Shown: positions 42,635 to 53,402 of the stretch, piece by piece
Position numbering within the stretch: position 1 is the stretch's first letter
Layout of the letters: each line of letters starts with the position of its first letter
Assembly: GCF_947179515.1 (NCBI RefSeq)
Contig: NC_067473.1
Coordinates: 101,335,782-101,399,781 of the forward strand
Reading direction: 5' to 3'
Length of the DNA stretch: 64,000 nt
Source of the DNA: Apodemus sylvaticus
Lineage: Eukaryota; Chordata; Mammalia; Rodentia; Muridae
Translations under genes and position numbers: made by a program
Notes under the pieces: model-generated
Told to the model about the DNA's origin: nothing
Database searches by the model: none
The model's input: the letters and a program-made list of their open reading frames with translations, nothing else

Positions 42635-42712
42635 AATTTGGCTTCTAGGGATCAAACTCAGGAGTTGTGCTTGCAAGGCATGCACGTCAGTGACTGAACT
42701 TTCACAGCCCTT
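42635..42712 (-). mobile_element. ID/B4-type fragment
   Basis: ttctagggatcaaactcagg, gcttgcaaggcatgcacgtc, agtgactgaactttcacagc read as a reverse ID-like element. Confidence 0.6.
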
Positions 42713-42792
42713 GCTGTGTTTTTAAATTTTTGTTCATTTTATTGTTGTTATTACTAATCCATATGTGCACGGCTATACCACATTTGTCTGTG

Positions 42793-42918
42793 GCATTTTG
42801 TTATTTGAGATACAATCTCACATTCATAGTCTAGGCTGGCCTCATATTCATGACCACACCCCTTCCTCAACCTCCCAGGTTCTGGGACGTCAAGCTTATG
42901 TCACCATGCCTGGCTTGA
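42793..42918 (-). mobile_element. Old B1-like SINE
   Basis: ttgagatacaatctcacatt, agtctaggctggcctcatat, caggttctgggacgtcaagc, tgtcaccatgcctggctt. Confidence 0.65.
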
Positions 42919-43489
42919 CCTTAGGGTTTTCACTGCCTGGTACGTTTTCCAAGCTTTTCTCTGTTTAATTTTATGATCTCTGGTAAAGTATGGTGAGGCC
43001 AGACAATTAAGACAGAGCTTGGGAAGAATGCAGGGTTACTTTACTTGTTCTCATCCCTGGAGAGAGCACAGGCCGTATAGGCCGCTCAAGGAAGACAGCC
43101 GTGTTTGCCACAAGGAAAGAGGGAGCCATAACAAATATTCCCGAAGGAAGGCAAGGCCAGGCAGGCTTACAGTTTCCTAATGTGAGTAGCTTCAGGGGAC
43201 ACTGGAACGCAGCAGCATCTCTGGCAGTCTCATGCATAGGTGTACAGTGGCCTGCAGTGTGAGTGTTCTGTAAAGGAAGTGGTTTGGGGCATGAGGTTCA
43301 CAGCTGCCCCAAAGCGACATGGCCAACCTTCAAACGGCTTCAACACTGCATTAACCCCCTCTCGATTACTGTATCTTACGGGTTCTTTGAGACAAAGAAG
43401 ACATACAGACAAAGAAACATCAAAGAAGACAGCTCTCTCATAGCCCTTTAATTGTCAGAAAATGTTTTCTATCTGTATGTCCATACACA

Positions 43490-43735
43490 TGAGACAGACA
43501 GACAGACAGACAGACAGGGAATCTTGTAGTCCAGACTGGCCTTGAGCTCCCTAAGTAGCTGTGAATGTCTTTGTACTTACCTTCCTCTCTCCTGCTCCTG
43601 AGGGTGAGTGTTACAGAGTCGTCTACGTGCCTGGGGTTTGGAGGGAGGGGGTTGAGACTGGTCTTAGGCCTGTGCTCCTGTTTCTACCTCCCAAGACCTG
43701 GAACCATAGGCACATGCCACCATGCATATTCCATC
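43490..43735 (-). mobile_element. (ACAG)n and diverged B1-like SINE with internal insertion
   Basis: A (gaca)n run at 43492-43517 leads into gtagtccagactggccttga. About 130 bp of other sequence follows, then cctcccaagacctggaacca and gcacatgccaccatgca. The two B1 halves are in the right order. Confidence 0.5.
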
Positions 43736-44344
43736 ACATTAGAAGGCACCGCTCTTTCAGTGTCTTTCAAAGTCCAAAGTCACCTTGCCTCTGCAAGAAA
43801 CCATCTTGGGCAGAGCTCCTTTAGAAAAAGCTACAAACTAGGTCTCTACAGAATTTCTCGTACTGGGCACTGAGTTTTACACAACTGAATATCTGCAAAG
43901 AGCAGGTCACCAGGACCTAAGCTCCCTGACGGAGGGAGGGAGCAGCAGGGATAAAGGACAAAGGCTTTCAAGTGCTACTGAAGTTGGGCCAGGTCCACCC
44001 TTGGGGCGAGCAAAGCAATTCACTCAGCAGGGCTGCAAAATGTAAAGAGATGCCATGAAATTCTGTGATCGAGACAAATCCTGTATGATGCAATAATTTT
44101 TAAACGCATTAATGTGTTTTTTATACTGAATGCGGTTTCTGTTTTTGCCCCAGATGCCACATGGTTCTGTTAATGGGTTCGGCTCTCCTTCCCCATTACC
44201 TGAGGCTTGAGGATGAATCAGACAAGAGTATATGTGTGGACTGGAAGGTCCAAGGTGCGGATCTGTGGGACAGCTCCCTTGGTGCTTGCCGCCGTGGCTG
44301 ATGATGATCGGGAGTTATCACAGGGACACCTGCATTGAACTGAC
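43736..44344. other. Gene-free unique sequence upstream of the Reep1 promoter
   Basis: Repeat-poor. The 44040-44215 part is AT-rich with no recognised element. It could contain regulatory sequence, but nothing shows this directly. Confidence 0.3.
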
Positions 44345-44417
44345 TCCTGAATGTTGACCTCTAACGTGTGTGATAGTTCGTGTGCGTGTGCGTGTGCCTG
44401 TGCGTGTGTGTGCATGT

Positions 44418-44481
<64 letters not shown>
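44345..44481 (+). repeat. (GTGC)n and (GA)n microsatellite
   Basis: gtgcgtgtgcgtgtgcctg passes through GT/GC units into about 30 GA units, roughly 640 bp upstream of the Reep1 ATG. Confidence 0.95.
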
Positions 44482-44482
<1 letters not shown>

Positions 44483-44769
44483 CAGTAAAAAGAACTGAAG
44501 GGACACGTGGTGAATGGTAATAGGGTTGCAGTCAGAGAAGGGATCATGTAGGGACACTAGAGCTCTCAGTGGGCAGACACTTGCTGAGATGCTGAAATGA
44601 AGACTTATGGGGTGCCAGTTGAAGACTTCAGGTTTCTCCTGAGGCTAGTATATTATCTAAGAATGACAGAACCTTGTCCAGACAGGTGTAGGCAGGATTT
44701 CAAAGTCCAGATTCAGACCTCAGTTTTCCCCTCACGTAATAGTGAAGGTGAAGCAGCCCTCTCTGGGGG

Positions 44770-45560
44770 TTCAGGAGCCCAGCCCATTGAGCCACCGCAC
44801 TACGCGGTTTCACGAGGGCGGAGGAGGACCCGCCCTGGCTGCAGCCCTGGGGCTGGGAGGATCCGAGCAGGGGCGGGTCGCGCGGGTGCCCTCACCGCTA
44901 GCCGCCCAATCGCCGTGGGCCCGCGGAGCCCCGGGGGGCTGGGGCAGCGGGCGGAACGTGCCGCGGCTGCGCCGACGCGCGAGCGCGGGGCCGGGCCGGG
45001 CGGGTGCGCTCAGTCTGGCGGCGGCGGTGGTGCACGGACAGACAGACGTGTCGGGAGCGCAGCACCGCCCGCAGCCCAGCAATCCGGGCCGCGCCCGCCC
45101 TCCCGCCCGCCCGCCATGGTGTCGTGGATCATCTCCAGGCTGGTGGTGTAAGTGGCCTCTTCTCCTGTGTCCCTTCTTCCCTTCCCTCCCGATCCCCAAG
45201 TCCCCTTAGGGCCGCGCGCCCCTGCGAACCACTAGCCCCGGGTCGCTAGCTATTAATACCCGGCGGTCGCTAAATTTAGCAGGTACAGTAGCTGCCTGGG
45301 GACGCGGGCAGCGCGAGGCGGCGTAGGACGCGCGGAGCTACCGGCCCATGGGTTGCCGCGGGCGCAGGCGGCGCCTTTCAGGGGGACGGGGCGTGGGTCC
45401 TCGCACCGTGGTGAAGTCGCCCGGGCTGGGCGATGCGTCTCGCCTTGTCTCTGTTGCTTTGTTCCATCCATTCCGGGTGGGGCGGATTTGCAGAGGCCCT
45501 GAGTGGGTGCCCCACGCGTCTCCTTTGGAAGAAAATGCCTTGGGCTCTCCTGTCGCCGCC
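44770..45560 (+). promoter_or_regulatory. Reep1: CpG island and Reep1 promoter region
   Basis: G+C and CpG density rise sharply from about 44770 and fall after about 45560. Elements visible include a CCAAT box at 44906-44910, GC-box-like ggggcggg at about 44872 and many GGGCGG/CCGCCC strings, and no TATA box near the ATG. This is typical of a housekeeping or neuronal CpG-island promoter. The transcription start cannot be placed from sequence alone, but the CCAAT box lies about 210 bp before the ATG. Multiple cryptic frames on both strands of the island are composition artefacts. Confidence 0.85.
45116..45147 (+). CDS. Reep1: Reep1 coding exon 1 (partial gene; REEP2 is the alternative)
   Basis: The ATG in a strong context (cccgccATGG) encodes MVSWIISRLV plus two bases of the next valine codon. 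The next six bases are the canonical donor GTAAGT. MVSWIISRLVV is the N-terminus shared by REEP1 and REEP2, while REEP3/4 differ. REEP1 is an ER-shaping hairpin protein of the DP1/Yop1 family that links ER tubules to microtubules. The human gene is mutated in hereditary spastic paraplegia SPG31. Only the first of its membrane-associated residues lies here; the hairpin domains are in later exons outside the window. The long following intron without an exon 2 points to Reep1 over the compact Reep2. Confidence 0.85.
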
Positions 45561-48235
45561 GCGCTTTGTCGGGTGAAAATGACATACAGTCCAGACAAGC
45601 GAAGAAGGGCGCTGTCTGAAGGGGTCAAACGCCAGATGGAGGTGGGGCACTCAGTGGAGTAGGGAAAATACTCCTTTTTAGGTTTTTCAAATAGAGGCAA
45701 AGGCCGGTGGTAAGTAGATTCGTGTGCATCCTGGAGTAGATGTCTTCGTCCCTCTTGCCTGCTCTCCTTTGCAGAGGTTTGAGAGACAGGGGCAGGCATC
45801 TCTAGGAATGCACGGGGAAATTTCCAAGTGACAGACAACACCCCCCCCCCAAGGGCGGTGGCAGTGACACCTCCCAGGCGGTGCAGGAGAGCAGAGTCAT
45901 CTGGGGTGAGGCCTGTATGAAGTCCATGGGGAGGTGTGTGATGGGGACTTTTTTATTTTCAAGGTTCTTGCCTCTCACCTTCCTACCTGGATCTGGACCA
46001 TTGAGCTAGCACCTGCTCAGGGGACCTGGGACTGAAATGGGTCTGGGAAGGCTTGGGTGAGGAACGCGTGCCCAGCATTTTCTTTGTCTAAGAAAGAAGG
46101 GCTGTTAACTCCCTTTGACAGTGCAGGGCACTACATCTCTTTTCTCCTCTTCTGGACTGATTTGCAAAGCCCTCCAGGATAGCTGTCTTTAAAGTCCTGG
46201 CCATTGTCTCTCGGGCATTATTCTCTCTGTTCCTCCCAAAGCCCATCAAGTTGCTCCACAAAGGTCTCTCCAACAGCTGCTGTCAGCTGCTGGGGGTTTC
46301 TTCTGTGTCTTCAGGTGGCATGTGAAATATTTCGATTTCTGTGGCATGGCTGGCATCAGTAACAGGGAAGCCACTGGCATGCCTTGCCACGCCTCATGCC
46401 CGCCGAAAGCTTGTCTTCTCTGCGGCTTCAGTTTCTTTCCTGAAGGGGTCCTAAGATCTTTGGATTTGCTAGTGACCCCTGGAGGACCTCAGGGTGGGGC
46501 AATGGAGCATCTGCTTGCCCGGTGGGCTTTCTCTATAGGTCCTCAACCAGGATCACGCAGCGACTCCGGTTTTCTTACCATCACCCACAGAGAAGGCAGC
46601 TGAGGGGGGAGTAGGAAAGATGTGGGATGTTGGGTTGCAACAGTATGTTGTTTCCTTCCAAAGCAACCACACCTTGAAGAACTAAGACTTCAGATGACTT
46701 AAATGACCGTGAGAATTGCTCCTGGTCTACAGCTGCTCTCTGGCACCGAAGGCTGGTGGGATTGGAAGGACCTTGAAAAGGTCAAGGATACTTCCAGCCT
46801 TGTCCCTAATTCACAATTTAAAGTCAACATGAATTATTAACACCAGGTTTAATCACATTTCTATTTCAAATTAACAATATCCATTGTATAGTATCAGCTG
46901 GTGTAAATGAACCGAAATCCAGCTACATCTCTGCCGCAGGAGGAAATCTCATGATAATATAAGGGAGTTATAGTCTTTAAGAATATTAGTTATTCTTATA
47001 TGTGTGTTTGGATTCAGCCCAATATTCTACATAGGTAAATGGACATTTTATGGTGCAGTGCCAAGGAGTGGGGCTGGGATATTATATTTGGAATTGAGAA
47101 AATAAATGGTTCAAAATCCAATTCTCCCTCTTGCCAGCAGACCCTAGTTCATAGCCCTGATTACAACAGATCTCAGTTCCCAAGCTAATTAACTGCACAT
47201 CCCTGTTGAGGAGGTTTCAATAACACATGACATGTGGATTCCCAAGCACCACAGAGAGCACTAAATCAATGGTGATTCCCGCCGATCCTCAGGGCACACT
47301 GCAAAAGGGTGTAAGCACTGCAGGAGGATGAACGGCTTCCTCTTACTTTACACATTGGGGTTCTAGATGAAACACAATTTGAACAACATACAGGTTTATT
47401 GCTAATAAAAAATCACTAATCCAGTCCTCCACCCTCATCTATAGAACTGCAGAGGGAATGCACCTTGACCAAGGTCAAAAGCCTAGGTGAAGAAAACGAG
47501 TTCTGGATGCTCAGACTGGCGGGTCCATAGCCAAGGACCCCTGCTAGCTCTCCTGAGGCTACCCCTTTAAGGCTCCGTTAGCCCTCTGTCTGAGCTTGTG
47601 CTGCGATTTTGTTCATAAATCCCATTTCCTTCCTGTGAGTAGTCTTTTCAAAGTTTTGTAACTACATCAAAGAATATTTAAGGAAGACCCATTACTGTGT
47701 TTGAGGATGGAGAGGGAGTGTCTTCCTGTCTTTATGATCCCAGTCATCTAACTGGGACAAGCTGATGCTGCCGATGTCCTTTCTGCCACTGGTCATGAGT
47801 ACTGTGAGGGATGATTTCCTCCCCAGGCCCCTGCCCCCTCCAAAGGCAACAGCTCCTGTCTCCCCACCCCCTGTTTCCATCCTCCACCTCTTGCTTTAAA
47901 TTAAGTTCCTGGCATCTAAGCCCACTCAGCAAACATTGATTTTGTTGAAGGAACCCAGAGGCACTAGATACAAGGAAGGAACCTGGTCAGTGCTGTCCTG
48001 TGATGGTAGGCATCTCTGTGCTTGTGTCCAGTGGGCACGATGGGTGAGCACTGTTTTGACAAACTTCTTTCTGGCCACCATGTTCCTCCTGACTCCCTGG
48101 GCTCAGTTAGGGAGAAATTACCAAAGTCAGTGTAGCAACAAGGTGGGCCTTGTTAGATTGACCCTGCTTGGTGTTTTCATGGGCATGGAAATCACTTACA
48201 ATCTGCCTGCTTGCCTCTTTATTTGTTCTTAATTA
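45561..48235. other. Repeat-poor proximal part of intron 1
   Basis: Almost no young repeats are seen for 2.7 kb directly after the CpG island, an atypical gap in a SINE-rich region. AT-rich text lies at about 46800-47060. This pattern is often seen around regulatory DNA, but no element can be named. A poly-C run lies at 45841. Confidence 0.35.
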
Positions 48236-48316
48236 GGGCCTTGCGTGCCGAGGCTGGACTCAAACTCTGTGCATGCTGGTCAAGCACTGTGCTAACTGAG
48301 CCAATCCACAGCTCTC
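48236..48316 (-). mobile_element. ID/B4-type SINE fragment
   Basis: gggccttgcgtgccgaggct, ggactcaaactctgtgcatg, ctggtcaagcactgtgctaa, ctgagccaatccacagctc. Confidence 0.6.
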
Positions 48317-48708
48317 GCCTCTTTTCAAATATGTAGCTTTCTTTACAAATAACTCAAGGCCTAAACATGAATGCATTACACACTGGGAGACGATGCTCAT
48401 GAGTAAATGGATGGAGGGGACACAGAGGCTGCTCTGTGACTCGGGAGAATGTGCCCTTTTGAAGTATCCCAAGATGCCAGTACTCATTGTCTCTGGTAGA
48501 CTTCTGGCCCAGGTCCAAATGTTGCCAGAATGGATGCAGAGCCTCCCACACAGTGTGTGGTTACAAGACCAAAGTCACTCCTTACTACAGGAGAAAAGGA
48601 GAGTCTTCATTCAGTGAAAATTTGTGAATATCTAATGAGTATACTGAAAAAAAAAGAGGTATTTCTACCCTGTGCTGTTTCTGGGATCACTTCTTTGCTG
48701 TGCTGTGC

Positions 48709-50027
48709 TGTGCTGAGGATGGAACTCATGGTCCTGAATATGCTGGGCAAGGACTGGGCAAGGGCTAGACAAGGGCTAGACAAGGACTAGACAAGGGCTA
48801 GACAAGGACTAGACAAGGACTAGACAAGGGCTAGACAAAGGCTAGACAAGGACTAGACAAGGACTAGACAAGGACTAGACAAGGGCTAGACAAGGACTAG
48901 ACAAAGACTAGACAAGGACTAGACAAGGACTAGACAAAGGCTAGACAAGGGCTAGACAAGGACTAGACAAAGACTAGACAAGGGCTAGACAAGGGCTAGA
49001 CAAGGACTAGACAAGGGCTAGACAAGGGCTAGACAAGGACTAGACAAAGACTAGACAAGGACTAGACAAAGGCTAGATAAGGACTAGACAAGGACTAGAC
49101 AAGGACTAGACAAGGACTAGACAAAGGCTAGACAAGGACTAGACAAGGACTAGACAAGGGCTAGACAAGGGCTAGACAAGGACTAGACAAAGACTAGACA
49201 AGGGCTAGACAAGGACTAGACAAAGACTAGACAAGGACTAGACAAGGGCTAGACAAGGACTAGACAAGGACTAGACAAGGGCTAGACAAAGGCTAGACAA
49301 GGACTAGACAAGGACTAGACGAGGGCTAGACAAGGGCTAGACAAGGGCTAGACAAGGACTAGACAAGGACTAGACAAGGACTAGACAAGGACTAGACAAA
49401 GGCTAGACAAGGACTAGACAAGGACTAGACAAGGACTAGACAAGGACTAGACAAAGGCTAGACAAGGACTAGACAAGGACTAGACAAGGGCTAGACAAGG
49501 GCTAGACAAGGACTAGACAAAGACTAGACAAGGGCTAGACAAGGACTAGACAAAGACTAGACAAGGACTAGACAAGGGCTAGACAAGGACTAGACAAGGG
49601 CTAGACAAGGACTAGACAAGGACTAGACAAAGACTAGACACGGGCTAGACAAGGACTAGACAACGACTAGACAAGGACTAGGCAAGGGCTAGACAAGGAC
49701 TAGACAAAGACTAGACACGGGCTAGACAAGGACTAGACAAAGACTAGACAAGGGATAGACAAGGACTAGACAAAGACTAGATAAGGGCTAGACAAGGGCT
49801 AGACAAGGACTAGACAAGGACTAGACAACGACTAGACAAAGACTAGACAACGACTAGACAAGGACTAGACAAGGGCTAGACAAGGACTAGACAAGGACTA
49901 GACAAGGGCTAGACAAAGACTAGACAAGGGCTAGACAATGACTAGGCAAGGACTACAAAGGGACTAGGCAAAGTCTAGGCAGAAAGGGCCAGGCAAAGGC
50001 CCTACCACTGGCTACACCTACAGCTCT
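48709..50027 (-). mobile_element. ID/B4-type SINE split by its own minisatellite
   Basis: The left half (gctgaggatggaactcatgg, tcctgaatatgctgggcaag, 48709-48752) and right half (ccaggcaaaggccctaccac, tggctacacctacagctctg, about 49989-50027) together make one reverse ID-like element. The 11-bp array lies exactly at its gctaggcaagc segment. Confidence 0.75.
48742..49982 (+). repeat. 11-bp minisatellite, about 110 units, with higher-order structure
   Basis: Unit GCTAGACAAGG with variants ACTAGACAAGG, GCTAGACAAAG, ACTAGACAAAG and rarer CG or GGC changes. About 1.24 kb of nearly indel-free repeats. The outermost units (ctgggcaagg on the left, taggcaagg/taggcaaag on the right) keep the GGC of the ID consensus, while internal units have GAC. 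Eleven is not a multiple of three, so no long frame survives. Confidence 0.97.
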
Positions 50028-50345
50028 GTCTTAGGTTTTTAGTGCTGTGAACAGACACCATGACCAAGGCAAGTCTTATAAAGGACATTTAATTGGGGCT
50101 GGCTTACAGGTTCAGAGGTTCAGTCCATTATCACCAAGGAGGGGCATGGCAACATCCAGGCAGGCATGGTGCAGGAGGAGCTGAGAGTTCTACATCTTCA
50201 TCTGCAGCCCACTAGGAGATGAGTGACTCCCACATGGTTAGGAGGAGGAACTTAAAGCCCATCCCCACAGTGACACACCTACTCCAACAGGGCCACACCT
50301 CCAAATAGTGCCACTCCCTGGGCCAAGCATATTCAAACTATCACA
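50028..50345 (+). mobile_element. Rodent hAT-like repeat (URR1A-type)
   Basis: tcttaggtttttagtgctgt, gaacagacaccatgaccaag, ttaattggggctggcttac, ggttcagtccattatcacca, ggccacacctccaaatagtg, ending aagcatattcaaactatcaca. A good match to a common rodent repeat. Confidence 0.8.
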
Positions 50346-50385
50346 AGCCCCTTTGCAGTTTTTTTTTTTTTTTTAAATGTTAGTT

Positions 50386-50577
50386 TCTGGGGCTTGGTAC
50401 ACAGATCACTTTTTAAAGAGTCCTTGCCTAGCATACACTAAGCTGTGCATCTCAAAAACATGGTGTGGCATCCCCATAATCCCAATACTGAGAAGGTGAA
50501 GACAAGAGTCAGGAGCTGAAGAATAAGTTTAAGATCAGCCCAGGACACAGGAAACCCTCTCTCAAGACAAAACAAGT
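50386..50577 (+). mobile_element. B4-like SINE, diverged
   Basis: gcttggtacacagatcactt, ttgcctagcatacactaagc head, tgtggcatccccataatccc and acaggaaaccctctctcaag. ID-like and B1-like halves lie in order. Confidence 0.55.
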
Positions 50578-50767
50578 GAGGACAGTAAGATGACTCAATT
50601 AGTAAAATGGGGCTTGCCTCTAAGACTGATAACCTGAATTTGATTTCCAGGTCTCATATGGTGGTGGAAGGAGAGAGCCAACTCCCAAAAGTTGTCCTCT
50701 GATCTCTACATATGAGCCATTACATATTTGTAGAGTCACACAAAACAAAATCTAATTTAAAAAAAGG
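50578..50767 (+). mobile_element. B3A-like SINE
   Basis: gacagtaagatgactcaatt, gataacctgaatttgatttc, ggtggtggaaggagagagcc, aactcccaaaagttgtcctc and an A-rich tail. Confidence 0.75.
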
Positions 50768-50768
50768 G

Positions 50769-50945
50769 GAGGCTGGTAAGATGGATCAGCAGGTAAGAGT
50801 ACTTTCTGCTGGGCCTTGCGACCTGAGTTCAATCCCTGGAAGCCATGGTGGAAAGAGAGGAACCCCTGCTGAAGGTTGCTCTCTCTCTTACCTGAGTGTG
50901 GCACACACCTGCATAAGATGTGGTAAACTCTTTACAAATTAAAGC
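50769..50945 (+). mobile_element. B3A-like SINE
   Basis: aggctggtaagatggatcag, cctgagttcaatccctggaa, catggtggaaagagaggaac. It abuts the tail of the preceding B3A in the same orientation. Confidence 0.7.
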
Positions 50946-51702
50946 AAACTGAAACGTTAGCTTTAACAAACTACAAAGTGATGCTGAAGGCTGGCTGGGC
51001 CCCAGGAGGAGGATTTGGAGTCTGGCAACATTCATGTAAAAGAGAGGAGACTGGAAGCAGCGCCTGTGGGCAGTCCTCAGCTGTTCCCCTTACTGGTGCA
51101 AAACAAACGGAAAGAGACTACGAATCCTCAAACAGAAGCCTGCCTTTCTTTGCTCTTAAAATCTGGGATGCAGAAAAAGAGCCCAGCTAATAGAGGGTTC
51201 AGGTTCCTTGGGGACCTATTTCCTGGTGCAGCTGTGTGGGTCGCTGTAGAAACTCGGGGGATGCTTCAGTCACATTGGGAGAGGAAAGGCGCTGGCTTGG
51301 AAGACAGCCTGAGGGTTCTCCTCTCCACAATTATCCTTCCCGGGGCTAGAGTTCAGAGTTGAGGGGTGGGGGTGGGGCTTTCCTATCTGAGAGATTAAAC
51401 CTGAGAGGTCACCTGAGAGGTCACCTGAGAGGTGATGGCCAGCATCACTGGGAGGCCCTGATGACTCCAAGGGCCCACGCCCTCAAGGGAGTGAAAAATA
51501 CCAGCTTAGGGGTCACTACTGCTCAGCTGCCCGTTTCCTAACCCTGCTTGTATGCTGAGAAGGGACATATGCCTGACGTATGGAACATCAGTCTGGGCAA
51601 GTTACACGGTCCGCTCAGAGGAGGATGGGTGAGGCCTGACTGCAAACAGAAGATGTAAGACAGGACTTTTTGATCCTGGGGTAGATTTCTAAGAATTCAC
51701 TA
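50946..51702. other. Gene-free intronic sequence
   Basis: Repeat-poor. It contains three spaced AGGTCA-like hexamers (see findings). No exon is recognised. Confidence 0.4.
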
Positions 51703-51835
51703 AGCTGGGCAGTGGCAGTGGTGCCACATGCTTTTAATCCCAGCACTTGGGAGGCAGAAGTAGGCCATCCTGGTCTACAGAACACGTTCCAGGACAGCCA
51801 AGGACATACAGAGAAACCCTGTCTTTAAAAACAAA
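51703..51835 (+). mobile_element. B1 SINE with internal deletion
   Basis: gctgggcagtggcagtggtg, tttaatcccagcacttggga, then directly ccatcctggtctacagaaca. The middle block is missing. The A-rich tail has become the (GAAA)n tract. Confidence 0.8.
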
Positions 51836-51944
51836 AACAAAGAGAAACAAAAGAAGAGGAAGAGGAAGAAGAGAGAAAGAGAAAAAAAGAGAGAAAGGAA
51901 GAAAGAAAGAAAGAAAGAAAGAGAGAAAGGAAGAAAGAAAGAAA

Positions 51945-52026
<82 letters not shown>

Positions 52027-52036
52027 AGAAAGACAG
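51836..52036 (+). repeat. (GAAA)n microsatellite
   Basis: About 200 bp of GAAA/GGAA units with all purines on this strand, at the tail of the B1. Confidence 0.97.
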
Positions 52037-52235
52037 ACCACTCTAGGACTTGTTCTTGTGAGCATAGGAAACAGAAGCACTAATCCATGTGTCTCCCCTG
52101 AGAAGATTGCAAAGTCTAGCAGCATCCGCGCATACCCAAGGCTAAGCCCCTGGTGCAATGTAATCCTCTTAGCTCTACGTTCAAAACACTTCCCCATCCA
52201 ACCATGGCTCCAACCACTATTTAACACCCTGCTTC

Positions 52236-52415
52236 CTTTTCTTTCTTTCTTTCTTTCTTTCTTTTTTGTTTTTTTCCTCGAGTCAGGGTTTCTCTGTGTA
52301 GCCCTGGCTGTCCTGGAACTGACTCTGTAAACCAGGCTGGCCTTGAACTCAGAAATCTGCCTGCCTCTGCCTCCCAGAGTACTGGGATTAAACGTGTGCG
52401 CCACCACTGCCCGGC
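52236..52415 (-). mobile_element. B1 SINE with 13-bp target-site duplication and (CTTT)n tail
   Basis: (CTTT)n and T-rich tail, then reverse B1 (cagggtttctctgtgtagcc to ccaccactgcccggc). aacaccctgcttc lies at 52223-52235 and 52416-52428. Confidence 0.95.
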
Positions 52416-52602
52416 AACACCCTGCTTCTTAATGTTCGTTTGAACCATTGGATGTGGCTTGCTGGCAGTGGGTGATGCCCTGGCTTTGTTTTCCAGCACC
52501 ACCACACAAAACAAATAAACAGAAGCAATTCAGGAGAGCTCTCCAAAGCTTGCCCACTTCAGTCCCTGCCCCTCTAATGATTTATTTAAAGTGGTCAAGA
52601 AT

Positions 52603-52712
52603 GTGGCCAGGCACAATGGCTCAGACCTTTAATACTAGGACCTGGGAGGGAGAGGCAGGGTGATCTCTGTGAGTTCAAGGCCAGCCTAAATAGTGAGATT
52701 TGACCTAAAATG
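52603..52712 (+). mobile_element. Old B1-like SINE
   Basis: ggccaggcacaatggctcag, ctgggagggagaggcagggt, gagttcaaggccagcctaaa. Confidence 0.65.
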
Positions 52713-52810
52713 AAATATTTCATTCCTGTTTTGAGTCCTGTTTCTTGAAATACTGGGGAGGGGGCACTTTTCCTTATAAAAGTGAATTAGAAAATTAAAA
52801 GACATTCTAA

Positions 52811-52958
52811 GCTAGGCAGGGTCATTAACATCTGTAATCTCAGCACTCAGGAGGCTGAGGCAGGAGGATTCCCATGTGTTTGAAGCCAGCTTGAGTTACA
52901 TAGTAAATTCCAAAAGAGTCTGGACTCAGAGTGAGACCATGTTTCAAAAACCAAAAAT
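52811..52958 (+). mobile_element. Old B1-like SINE
   Basis: ctaggcagggtcattaacat, taatctcagcactcaggagg, tgaggcaggaggattcccat, gagtgagaccatgtttcaaa. Confidence 0.7.
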
Positions 52959-53023
52959 AGCAAACAAAGTTTCTAAAACTATGAGATAAAATACAACAGC
53001 ATACCTCTTAAGACATAGCTGAG

Positions 53024-53205
53024 GGTTTTTTAAAAAAAGAATTGTTTATTTTATGAATTCAGGTGCTCTGTTTACATGTATACCAGAGAAGGGAATCTGA
53101 TTCCATTTCCGATGGTTGTGAGCCACCATGTGGTTGTTGGGACTTGGCCTCAGGACCTCTAGATGAGCAGCCAGTGCTCTTAACCGCTGAGCCATCTCTC
53201 CAGCC
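53024..53205 (-). mobile_element. B2 SINE with target-site duplication
   Basis: T/A-rich tail, then gttgtgagccaccatgtggt, cctcaggacctctagatgag, aaccgctgagccatctctcc. An atagctgag duplication precedes and follows (about 53015 and 53206). Confidence 0.9.
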
Positions 53206-53237
53206 CTATAGCTGAGTTTTTAAGTAACAGAGGCAAA

Positions 53238-53402
53238 GACCCCAAGTCAGGCAGTCAAGACACTTAAATTCAAGCCCCGGTTTCCATTCACTGGCTAAGT
53301 GACCCCATCAATTTCTTAAAGATAGAATTACAAATCATTCATCTTTATGTCTGTGGTACCTAGCGTAGGGCCCAGCACCAAGGAAGTAATCAATAATGGA
53401 CA
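53238..53402 (+). mobile_element. MIR-like ancient SINE
   Basis: The 3' end gtacctagcgtagggcccag and aagtaatcaataatgga follows the MIR pattern (gcacctagtacagtgcctgg ... caataaat). The middle has ctggctaagtgacccc. Confidence 0.6.

Noticed and set aside
44742..45209. 155-codon and other frames in the CpG island, including reverse-strand ones
   Set aside because: High G+C suppresses stops. Only the frame with MVSWIISRLV matches a known family.
48742..49982. Centromeric or telomeric satellite
   Set aside because: The 11-bp unit does not match TTAGGG or murine minor/major satellite, and the flanks are a SINE.
51775..52407. 210-codon reverse frame with FFLSF repeats and B1-like text
   Set aside because: Composite of a B1 SINE and the (GAAA)n tract.
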